A stretch of DNA of 64,000 bases from Tomocerus qinae. Its lineage: Eukaryota; Arthropoda; Collembola; Entomobryomorpha; Tomoceridae. The DNA is taken from the NCBI GenBank assembly GCA_020055645.1, contig CM034547.1, forward strand, positions 19,135,013-19,199,012, in the 5' to 3' direction. Every line of letters starts with the position of its first letter. The first letter of the stretch is position 1. This document shows, in pieces, positions 39,447-50,000 of the stretch. The notes under the pieces were generated by a model. It had not been told where the DNA came from. It did no database searches and saw nothing but the letters and a program-made list of their open reading frames with translations. The translations under genes and the position numbers were made by a program.

Positions 39447-41359
39447 ATGAACGGAAACGGACGAGAACCAGGGCTAGAAGAAAATTCACAATCACAATGG
39501 CTGCCATTGAACCAACAATTTGGAACTCTGACAATCCATTCTGGATATATTCCATCGAGCACACCTTACAATTCTATTGCCGAACCAATTTCCTTATCAT
39601 CGACATTTGAAATTAATGCCCCATTTGAAAGCAGGGTATGGTACTTTCCTTATTATATTACGAATATGAAAAAATATGTACAAATACTCAAATACCAAAC
39701 ATACAGATTTCTCATTTGCAGAAAATTATATGGAAAGTTAACACACATATAGCTATATTTTTCTAGGGATTTGAATATGCAAGAACAGGAAATCCAACTC
39801 GTGACCTACTAGAACAGCGTTTATCGGTTTTGGAAGGTGGAGAACATGGTATAATTTAGTTTACTTACACATCTTAATCAAAACTTGGAATGAATTTCAA
39901 TTTAATTTAATAAACAATTTCATGAATACGCAATAGCTTTATGTTTCTCGTCGGGTCTAAGTGCGGTAGCAACTGTAATAGCCCTATTGGAAAGTGGAGA
40001 TCATATAATTTGTAGCGATGGGGGATATGGAGGAACTATTAGACTTGTTACAGATTCGCGAACTCGAAGTGGCATTACTTCTGATTTTGTCGATTTGTCG
40101 GACTCTAATAATTTAAAAGCAGTTTTAAAACCTCAAACCAAGGTTAGCACTTGCCTATCAAACTTGGTAATTCTATTCTGATCTAATGTTGTCTTTTAAA
40201 ATCAAGCTCGTCTGGATGGAAAGCCCATCGAATCCTACATTGAAAATAACCGACGTTGCTGAGATTTCAAAAATTGCTCACAACTATTCTAAAGATATCA
40301 TTGTAGCAATTGACAACACCGTACTAACCCCATTTTTCCAGGTAAAATTGATCCACTCAATTTAAGTGGATTTTATAACCAAAATAACCATTACCATAAT
40401 TTTAAGCGCATGTACATTACCTTTTTACCCAACATGTCTACATGTCTACCCAACCCAGCCGAACCAAATTTTTGAGGAAAAAAATTTAATACGCTAGATT
40501 GAATTCGTTACAAAATTATAATTTCACAGAAACCCCTTTCGCTTGGTGTAGACATTGTTCATCATTCGTTGACCAAATACTTGAATGGTCATACTGACGT
40601 AATTATGGGAGCCTTGATTACATCAAGAACAGACTTATCTGAAAAATTACGTACACTTCAAAACTGTAAGTTCAAAGTTTAACTAATGATGCAACTAAAA
40701 TTCATGATGTTTGCATTATTTATATTATGAATAACCAACCTGATATGAATAATGATTCAGCTATGGGTCCCGTACCATCACCATTTGATTGCTATCTTGT
40801 GCTGCGAGGACTTAAAACATTGCATGTTCGAATGCCGAGGATTATGGAAAATAGTATTGCTATTGCAAATTTCCTAGAAAGCCATACAATGGTGGAGAAA
40901 GTTTTTCACCCAGGACTTTCTTCCCACCCGCAACACCTATTGGCTTTAAAACAATCATCGGGACACTCTGGACTTTTGTCATTTTACATTAAAGGACCTA
41001 CTGGAACATCCACTACATTTCTGAAAAGTTTAAAACTTTTTCGAAACGCAGGAAGCCTTGGTGGATGTGAAAGTTTAGCTGAACTACCGTAATTTAAAAA
41101 AATCATTTGCACTTAGAAATAAGCGTAATAAATTATGTAGAGCTAAATGTGAAAAATAATTATATTTTCGTAAAACAACTTTTTCAGATTTTATTTTACA
41201 CACGCTATGATCTCAGGGACTCTGAGAGCAAGACTTGGAATAACAGAGAACTTAATTCGTCTTTCTATTGGACTTGAATCGAAGACAGATCTTATTGAAG
41301 ATATAAACCAAGCATTGAATATTTGTTACATGGTACTATCTGAAGCAAAAAATAATTAA
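39447..41359 (+). CDS. Cth: Cystathionine gamma-lyase, copy 2, 7 exons, 415 aa
   Basis: Tandem paralogue of the preceding gene with the same exon phases and near-identical exon lengths: 39447-39635, 39767-39848, 39937-40142, 40207-40341, 40530-40665, 40761-41088 and 41188-41359. All catalytic features are kept: YARTGNPTR, Tyr121 in GYGGT, PLP Lys220 in [13 protein letters not shown] and [10 protein letters not shown]. By eye, exons 3 and 4 are about 82% identical to copy 1 at DNA level, exons 5 and 6 about 93-94%. The C-terminus is about nine residues longer than in copy 1. AATAAA at 41482-41487 is a likely poly(A) signal. Both copies look intact, so the duplication may give dose or tissue specialisation, but nothing in the sequence decides that. 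Confidence 0.94.
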
Positions 41360-41438
41360 CATATTATGATTACAATTATTTGAATCGTAAGGTTAAGTTA
41401 ATTGAAAAAATATAGTTAATTTAGAATATTACCCTGTC

Positions 41439-41487
41439 TTTAATACAAAATTGGTGATACTGTATCTTCACTTATGAAATGAATAAA
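41439..41487. terminator. Opposed poly(A) signals of lyase copy 2 and HP1-like gene
   Basis: Plus-strand AATAAA at 41482-41487 serves copy 2; minus-strand ATTAAA at 41444-41439 is the nearest candidate for the convergent HP1-like gene. If both are used, the two 3' UTRs overlap by several tens of bases. Confidence 0.4.
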
Positions 41488-41597
41488 ATGTTCACCTCGC
41501 TGTGTACAATAATGAGTCAAACTACGATTACTATGTAACGGAGATTGGTTAATGTCACTTGCTCTAAGAACGACCGTGTAGATCAATCGTAAGGGAC

Positions 41598-42975
41598 CTA
41601 TCGTTCCAGCAAAGCCATTTTCCGCTCATAATAATCTATTAGAAGCTGTGGATAACCTTGACGCATATAGGGGGTTGGGATAGGTTCCAGAATTTCCTTT
41701 TCAAACATGACCAAATGATCTATTCGTCCACTACTGTCGCGCATCAAGCCCACAATGGATACAGGTTCTTTCCCCTTCGTTAACAAATTCTGCCCAAATA
41801 TACAAAACAGAATAACATTAATTAGTAGATGTTGTATATCTGAATTTAGGCCTTTCAACGTAAGTAAATTGACAAGTCGTATTTATGATGTATACGGTTG
41901 TATGCAATGTAGGGCACGGCAAGTGACAGGAAGAATTCAAGCTTAGCTGTTCTTACTCTGACCCTCCAAATAATTTATTCAATTGTCATGTTTCCTAAAT
42001 GGTACATTGGGAAACCTACTCGACCCCCTGTCACCTGTTGACGTATAGATCATAGAGACAATTTTATAATAACTATCAACAAATCATTTACCGTTATGTT
42101 TTTTCTTGCCATATCCTCCAATGCAAGTCGGGCCCCTTCAGGATCTTTTCGTAAAAAATTACCCCCCATGTTGAAATTCAAAGCTTTTTTCGCGTTCGAT
42201 TTTTCAGGGAGTACTTTTCTTTTCAATTGCACTGGTTTTCGAGGCTTTCTACTTCCACGACCGGCATTTTCTTTAATTTTAATAGGGGTGCCTACAAAAT
42301 CTGCTTCACGTTTAACCAAATCTGGCTCACTCTTAATAACAGGTGTCTGAGTTGCAAGTGTAATTTTTCTTGAAGATCGTCTTCTTTCTGTCTTATTACT
42401 TGCATAAGTTACATCGGCTTGGAGAGACCCTTCATCGCAGTCTTTACTTTTAGGAGGAGTCGACGGGACAGGAAAATCTTGTTCCATTTTAATACTCACT
42501 GCAGGTATCGTTTCTTCTGGAGAAGTTTTTTTCGTTCTTTTTGCAGCTATTTCGGATCGCCGAGACTGTTCAAACATTGAAATCATGTCCCAACAGTCTA
42601 AGTCGCTAATTAATTCCCATGTATTTTCCTCACTATTAAAAGTAATAATGAAGTATAAATCGTATTAGATAAATAACTTAAGTTATGAATGAAATGGAAA
42701 AAAATATGTAATTAATCAAATCATTAATAGGAAGGAAACAAAATATTTTACAAATTAACTTAGACATACTTAGGATAACCCTGCCATTTGATTAAATATG
42801 ATAATTGACCATTCTTGTTAACTCTTCTTTTCAAAATTTTTTCCACTGTGAAGTTTTCTTCCCGGTCCTGGTCACTACTGTCCATGTCCATTCCCATAAT
42901 ATGGTTAGTTATAGCTTCTCCCTTTACATGTACATCCACCAGTGATGCAGGCATCACTTCGTTCTGATTTTCCAT
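41598..42975 (-). CDS. HP1-like chromodomain/chromoshadow protein, 3 exons, 312 aa
   Basis: Nuclear chromatin protein expected to read methylated histone H3 lysine 9 and to dimerise. Exons: 42770-42975, 42092-42632 and 41598-41789; the first junction is phase 2 and restores GYPNEENTWE. Chromodomain at about residues 41-90: NFTVEKILKRRVN, LIKWQGYP, ENTWE and DLDCWDMI. The aromatic cage is Phe42, Trp64 and Tyr67, with Phe where HP1a has Tyr. The hinge of roughly 155 residues is lysine-, arginine- and serine-rich, with nuclear-localisation-like clusters (ERRRSSRK, RGSRKPRKP). The last exon (residues 250-312) reads as a chromoshadow domain: SIVGLMRDSSGRIDHLVMF and YPQLLIDYYERKMAL. The hinge is much longer than in ordinary HP1a (about 200 residues in total), so this may be a divergent or lineage-specific HP1 paralogue. 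Confidence 0.85.
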
Positions 42976-43349
42976 TGCCTACAGCTGAGTTCTATTAAAT
43001 ATATATTTTTGCGAAAAATTACTTGATAAATTGTACTAAAATAAGTAAAATATAAATAATAAAGTATATTCACTTTATCCAATCCAATCAAGTCTCCAAA
43101 AGTAAGTTGAATAATAATATAATTTTATTATTATTGTCTCCAGTTCCAAAGTTAAGTCCAGCCCAGCACCGTACCAGCATGCAGCAGCGTTAACAGCGTC
43201 GCGTTATTCAACTCACTACACATGTCGTGCTAAACCATTGCTAAACATGAACCAACATGCATGTGCATGCATGAGTTTCACCTGCATACTGCATATATAT
43301 ACACATAATATTATACGTATTCAATGTCCTATCCTAGTCCTATTAATAA
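42976..43349. other. HP1-like upstream region
   Basis: Contains the likely HP1-like promoter and 5' UTR. A GC-richer patch at about 43140-43220 and a short self-complementary ATGCATGTGCATGCAT (43257-43272) stand out. No TATA box was recognised. Confidence 0.35.
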
Positions 43350-43437
43350 TTAATGTTTTCGATAATGTACCCCAACGCATACCTTCATGTGCTAAATTTA
43401 GTATATAGAGGTATGCGTTGGTTATCGAAAACATTAA
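43350..43437. mobile_element. Hairpin (foldback/MITE-like) element, copy 1
   Basis: An 88-nt near-perfect inverted repeat: the left arm TTAATGTTTTCGATAATG... is mirrored by ...CGAAAACATTAA, with a short loop. The right arm lacks about six bases of the left. Both ends are TTAA, which could be the piggyBac-type target duplication or simply part of the palindrome, as TTAA is its own complement. Confidence 0.7.
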
Positions 43438-43524
43438 TTCCAAAAAAACCTTACTCACTGTACTCCACTGTACTCGTATACTATCATTAATCATTAGTCT
43501 GGGGCAAGGAAGATAGATAATATA

Positions 43525-43618
43525 TTAATGTTTTCAATAATGTACCCCAACGCATACCTCCATGTACTAAATTTAACACATGAAGGTATGCGTTGGAGTA
43601 CATTATTGAAAACATTAA
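43525..43618. mobile_element. Hairpin (foldback/MITE-like) element, copy 2
   Basis: A 94-nt relative of copy 1, 87 nt away. Its two arms of about 43 nt match each other almost perfectly. It shares CCCCAACGCATACCT and the TTAA-bounded ends with copy 1 but differs at several bases, so it is an independent copy rather than an assembly repeat. Confidence 0.72.
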
Positions 43619-45173
43619 TAGGTTTTCCCTCAGCAAGCACGTATCCAGTAGGAGGCGGCGCAGCGCCCCCCTAAATCTGAGAAAAAGAGAGGATTTTTTC
43701 CAAAAAAGGCCAATATTGCAAAAAATTTTCGCGCAAATATGTCTTATTTTTAACAGTATTTTTGGTTGCGCCCCCTTCACCAAACTGGGGATGTGGATAC
43801 GTGACTGACTGTAAGGTATACAGTTTTGTGTCAATTTATTCTAAGGAGAAGGGGAGATCAAAATACATGTAAAAATTGCTTTACAACTCTTGGAATTCTG
43901 TCTAAAGTTCTTACCCGATTTTCTTGTGTGGCACATTTTTGGAATCCTGAATATATTGTCGGCCACCCCATTGTTGTACAAAATATACGTACAAAGTCAG
44001 TGCGGTCGCTCGTAAGGCCTATGCTAAAGTGGAAACAACGTATGTGAGGCTATCACACCGTCCTGTCCTGTGATAGGAAACAAAAGTATATTAATTTAAA
44101 TATACTTTGTATTCTACAAAGTCTATAATAACCTAATGGGATGTTTTCGAAATTGTTTTTATTACTGTGATGGATGGCCTGCTGAATTTCTCGAGTGCTA
44201 GATTTGCCCATTAGCTGGGTTCACTAGTCTCAGTATAATAACGACTGTCTTAGATGATAAAGCAATAAAACCTGTCTAGTGTCTATAGATATCTATAGAT
44301 ATGTCCAAGGAATAAGAGGAAGACCAGCTTAGGCTTCTATACGTCTCCCAAGTATATCTCTCATCAAGAGCTCCTTGCTGTTTCTACAAGGTACGCAGCC
44401 GTTTTGCTATTGGTCGGACGCAGCCGCTCTCTCATTGGCTCTCGTATGTACCTACGTGTATTCTATGTGTGGACCATTTCTCTTATGGAAGCTGGTCTTC
44501 TATAGTGAAGCGCCAGCTTCACAGCCACCATCGGTATTCTATGGATATGTCTATACGTGTGGTCGTATGGTAGGGGGATCCCAAATGCAAAATATGCAAG
44601 CGCTTATGAAATGTTGACACGGAAATCTTTTGTAGCAGTACTGGTGGCCTAGTAACTCCCACAGGCCAGGGCCGGTTCATAGAGATGTCCTCTAGGGCCT
44701 GGCGGAGCGGCTATGGGGGACTTGTATCAATGAGATATCATAGGGGGTCATGTCTAAATATTCTGAGATTCTGGGTACCTGTAGGACTTTAACTTTGAGG
44801 CCCCGTTTTATGCAATCCAACCACAGGACAGAATGAAATAATTTACCGATAATATCCGCACAAAAAATCGGTTTTGTTCATGTCGTGTAATAGCTCGCTC
44901 GAAAAGTGACAAGTTATGTGACACTTTTACCGTTTCCATCCACGGAATTATATGAGTTTTGCAATAGAGTGGGCGAGTAAAAGAAAGCATTGCCTTGTTA
45001 TAATAGTCATGATTATTAGAAAAACAAGAATTTTATTTGTTTAGCTTGGTCATAGTCATTTAGTCATAAAGTTTTTGAGTTTAATTATATTATAATGAAT
45101 TTGTTATAAAGTACCCAATTAATAGTTATATAATAAAGCATATTATAGAGTTTTGATGCTTGTGAATTCTGTT
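43619..45173. repeat. Repeat-like intergenic region of unclear family
   Basis: The base composition is patchy. A GC-rich stretch (43629-43680, with GGAGGCGGCGCAGCGCCCCCC) is of a kind often seen at DNA-transposon ends, and later blocks (44290-44630) carry short inverted matches such as GAAGACCAGCTT. Several short open frames are present but none is recognisable. I cannot name an element or fix borders. Confidence 0.35.
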
Positions 45174-45177
45174 TATA

Positions 45178-46114
45178 CAGGGTGTCCCAGAATGATGTAT
45201 ACACGAACTTTGACCTTTAATAACTGACGATTGGTTAGGTGTATTACAATGATATGCACACCATGTGAAAGAGCATGCGTTTTTTAATGAGATTTCCGAA
45301 TTTGAAGACCCTCCATTTCCAGGTACCGGCGTAATCGCTTCAGCACTGACCGACCTGAATTTTTACAAATTTCTGACTTATTTTCCATTTTTGTAACAAT
45401 GCATTGGCGTAGTTTCAATAATGTTGTTGGCTTTTCGGTATAAATCTTATCCTCGACGATTCCCCAACGACAGAAATTACAAGGTGATAAGTCCTGTTAT
45501 CTTGGTGGCCATGAATCCGGTCCTCCCTCACCCATCCATATGCCAAGGAAATGGGTATAAAACCATTCTGTAACCTTTGAAAGTCTGAAATGCGCAGGTG
45601 TCCCATCTTGCAAAGTGACTAAAAGATTGTGATTTGGAATAACTTGATTAGGCTGGCCATAATAAGTGATTTAGCATTGCTAAATGGCGCAACCGGCGCA
45701 TTTCAGTTTTTCAGATGTTACAGAATGGTTAGATACCCATTTCTTTGGCATATGGATGGGTGAGGGAGGACCGGTTTCATGGCCACCAAGATCAAAGGAC
45801 TTATCACCTTGTAATTTCTGTCGTTGGGGAATCGTCGAGGATAAGATTTATGCCGAAAAGCCAACAACATTATTGAAACTACGCCAATGCATTGTTACAA
45901 AAATGGGAAATAAGTCAGAAATTTTGTAAAAATTCAGGTCGGTCAGTGCTGAAGCGATTACGCCAATACCTGGAAATGGAGGGTCTTCAAATTCGGAAAT
46001 CTCATTAAAAAACGCATGCTCTTTCACATGGTGTGCATATCATTGTAATACACCTAACCAATCGTCAGTTATTAAAGGTCAAAGTTCGTGTATACATCAT
46101 TCTGGGACACCCTG
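45178..46114. mobile_element. Tc1/mariner-type element collapsed into a long palindrome
   Basis: Ends are CAGGGTGTCCCAGAAT and its exact complement, flanked by TA on both sides, the usual Tc1/mariner target duplication. The two halves (45178-45597 and 45695-46114) are inverted copies of about 420 nt that look about 95% identical, around a spacer of about 95 nt. Each arm carries the C-terminal part of a mariner-family transposase on opposite strands, with the catalytic-region signature WPPRSKDLSPCNF (plus strand, near 45781). No full transposase is present, so it cannot move on its own. Transcription through it would fold into a long double-stranded hairpin. Confidence 0.8.
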
Positions 46115-46150
46115 TATATTGAATTTATATCAACAAAAACTAAACTACAA

Positions 46151-46206
46151 TAATTACAAATTGTTACTTTTGGTACATTATTAATAATTACAAATTGTTA
46201 CTTTTG
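46151..46206. repeat. Short direct repeat
   Basis: TAATTACAAATTGTTACTTTTG occurs at 46151-46172, except that only its first 20 bases are quoted here as the core TAATTACAAATTGTTACTTT, and again at 46185-46206. The period is 34 nt. It probably arose by local slippage or duplication next to the palindromic element. Confidence 0.55.
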
Positions 46207-47003
46207 TTATTCTTGTTGATTACTTTACTCCATATGAAATATGAACGTGTGTGCTGTCTGCTGTGGAATAATATGATGTTTTTTAGTAAACACATAAGTA
46301 AGACAAAAGCAGAAGCAGACAAAACGTAATCTGTTTTGGCAGATACACTGAAGTTGGAGTTATAGTTAACATACTATAGTCATGATTGTTTAACAATATT
46401 ATTAAGTACTATTGATAATTAATGCTTATGATGGATTTGTAGGTAGGTATATAACTTGAGTGATGATGACCATTTATGGGGGATCTGGGGATGTGAAATG
46501 ATGGTAAAATACTAAGTCTAGTTACTGTTACTAGACTCTAATAGTAGGCTATCGTTGACATAATTAAAATATATATTATATAGAAGAAAACTAAATTGCC
46601 CCAAAATTAACAAGCTAAGAAAGTAATTGAAGGGGCCAACAATAACAATGCAAGGCTATACAAACAGCTATGCTGTACAAATAGTAATGCAAAATTCATT
46701 GTTTTTAAATATTATGTACTATTTCTTTATTTAAAATTATGATTATGAATATTCTTCATATATAGTATTATACAACATGATTCCAAATTCAGTTTTAAAA
46801 AACACTGTGAAACATTGTGATAAAGTTTAAACGTTTTAATAATAATCTTCTCATTCTCATTGTAATCTATTATTATGAACATCCACACGATTCTGTGACA
46901 GTTGTAAAGACAGAAATTAAAATAAATATATATTATGGTAATGAGTTCTGTACATCACATTTTTAGTGATTTTAAGCATACTTAACAATAATAATGTCGG
47001 GTT

Positions 47004-50000
47004 TTATACTGGTGGACTGGCACCATTTTCCTTTACTTCTAGTTGTCTTGATCTTGTTTCCTTTTCCATTTCAAAGGATTCAACCTCGTCGGGTCTCATA
47101 GCTCGGAAAATATTTTGATAGATAACACCAGCCAAAACAGCACCGCACATTGGCCCCAACCAAAACACCCAATGATTGTCCCAACTTCCTGACACTGTAA
47201 TTACATAAAACAAAGTCTCATTTCCATTTGTTAATGAAACTTTACTCAGCACGGTTCTAAGTCGTAAACGAAAGAATACATTTAAGATTGCAAAGTAAAT
47301 GGAAAACATTTTACCTATTGATGGAGCGAGAGAGCGAGCAGGATTCATTGAAGCCCCGGTATATTTGCCCTGAATTAAATCATTGTAAAGTAAACATTAT
47401 TGTCATGTTGGTCACTATTGTAAGTAGGCACTTAATTAGAGTAGGCGGATATATAAAAGTTGAATTGGAAGAGTAAACGCAACTTACCCCAAAGAGAACC
47501 ATACTTGCTACGGTCAATCCTACAGCAAGTGGTCTTGACCCTTGAATATCCGTTCTATCATCATCGCTGACTCCAAAAACAACAGTTGCCAATGTAAATG
47601 TAAGAATCACTTCTATGCCGAATCCTTGGAGAGGCGTTATTAGTTCATGGAGTTCTGTTGGGTTGAAATTGCCAAGAATGGTTTCCGGTACTAATGCCTG
47701 CAAAAAATGGTAGATAAAAATGAATTACGTACATTTTGTACTTAAAAGAGATAGATAAAGTAATAAATGTTTGTTTTTTAAAAAGATGCACATTGTAAAC
47801 TATCAGTCAATTCTCCTAAGATTTAGGTTCATCTCATATTATTTATTTACAAACGAAACATCCTGACTTAGAAGGAGCATTAAAAATTGTTTTACTATCA
47901 TGTATAAATAAGTTCAGAATGTTTAACTCATCTGTTTACTATACTGACATAAAATATTGATTGCATGCATTTTTATCTATGTGAGCTGAAGCTGAAGCTT
48001 AAAAAGGTGATTCTCATTGATCTTTTTTCTTGCAGATTGGAAAAAATATATGCGTTCATTGACTCAGATGGAGTCATTGTGAATTTGCGAGCTGCATACT
48101 CATAAACTCAATTCTGTTCTTACTTCCACCAACTTGCTCTGTGCTGCGTGGGTATACTGAGATCGCTTTAATTCGACTCAGCCATTGTGTGCTTATGACA
48201 TGGCTCAACTTCAACCCTATCAATCTATATCACGGACATTTGGGTGGGTAAAATAATTGTTCTGAAAAAAGTGTTCTGCCACTATTAATCTTTTCCTTCT
48301 CTATTTAACTGACAATTGCTTAAAATAGCATAACAAGTTAATGTACAAGAAAATTGGTAACAAAAACATTGCGTTTGAAATAAGGTTTACGCACTTTTAA
48401 CGCTTTTGTTGTATTGCAAAAGTCTGTTGAGAATTGTGAACCAATGATCGATAAACTCCTTTGCATGATATATATAAGGGATATGGAACAATGAAACTTT
48501 TATAAGGAAATAATTAGAACCCTAGTATATTTGTATATTGAATACACTTATTATAAGCTTATATAACTCTTGTAAAGGGTAACTTGATTCACTTTCTCAA
48601 TACAGAAATGTGCATGGTGTCTGTTAATAAATTGGCTTATTGTTAGGAGCTATGGCAAGGCAATTTATTTCTCTTCTGATTGAATGGAGATTAGAATTTT
48701 AAGGATATACCAAGTTTAGACTAAGCTTAGTTTGACAATTGTTTCCTTTAGCTTTTAATTACTTCAATCACTAGTTGATGTCTATCTGATTTTACATTTA
48801 GGCACTGAACCAATAAGGTTTTTCAAGAACTCAACTCTGTCAAGTGTATGACAATAAAACTAACAATAGCACTTGTTGCACACATTGCTAGAGATAATAT
48901 TACTACAGATGACACTTGATATAAATAACATGCGTAAAAGGTAACATTTTCTCACGTCTTCGTCGCATAATCTTAATTAGCCCCACAGTTTGACGTGGTT
49001 TGCCTACATTTATAGCTTGCATTTCATTAATCAGTCTTTGTGCTTAATAAGTCAACTGTATCTCATAATTTGATCAACACATGACTCAATTCTACATCAA
49101 CGGCACAATGTAGCCATTTTATATGTGTTACAATTTACAATGGTTCTGAATTAATTTTACTCTGTTGCATATAATTTTGGTCATGAATTCATTTTGAGAA
49201 TTTGGCGGATTTCTTAACCTCAGTTAAAGGGGACTGAAAGTAAAAGTGACGATCTTCTATTAATAGTAACAAGAGTTGGTCAGTTTTTGACGAGTACTAG
49301 AATGTCAAAATATTTTGTACGGTATGTGTGAGCAATGGTTATTCTAAGTACACATTGCATCATAGTTACTATTATAATACCAACAACAAATCAAGGTGTA
49401 CAATGACAAGGAGTGTCTGGGTTCTGTCTAAGGCCATTAAGTAATAACATAAGGCAACACTCAAGTTGGGACTGTTAAGTTGCTATAATGCGTAATGATA
49501 TTTGACGAGTTCATTTCTGCATTAATTAGAGTCTATTATTAAAAGAATTGAAGGAGTTGCAATGTAATCGTATAGTTCACTCACATTCACAGACTTGTCT
49601 GGTCATTGGGTTACGGTTACATACACTAACAGAAAAACATGTACATTACTGTGAACATTGTAATTGTAAAGGTAGCAAGGTACCAGACTAGTCTAAAATC
49701 TAATTCACATATCTAACTTCGTCGGGTTTGTACCTCGTTTAAATGTATCAATGCACAAGTATTATAATGTCTATATTCATTGTATCTTCTAACACTAGAA
49801 TACGGCACCACAAGTAAAGGACAATGAATTCATTTTTATACAGCTCTTTATAATACAACTTATTCTATAAATGATACAGGCTATTGTTCTAAACTATAGT
49901 GCCATATACTATTGCTCTAATTGATTTGAGATCTTTGTATATGCACTTTTACCATTACTTTACCTTTATACTATATAACACTTTTATATGTTGTGTTCTG

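Noticed and set aside
45415-45929. Two transposase-like frames as host genes
   Set aside because: They are the mirrored arms of one mariner-type palindrome and contain only the C-terminal part of a transposase.
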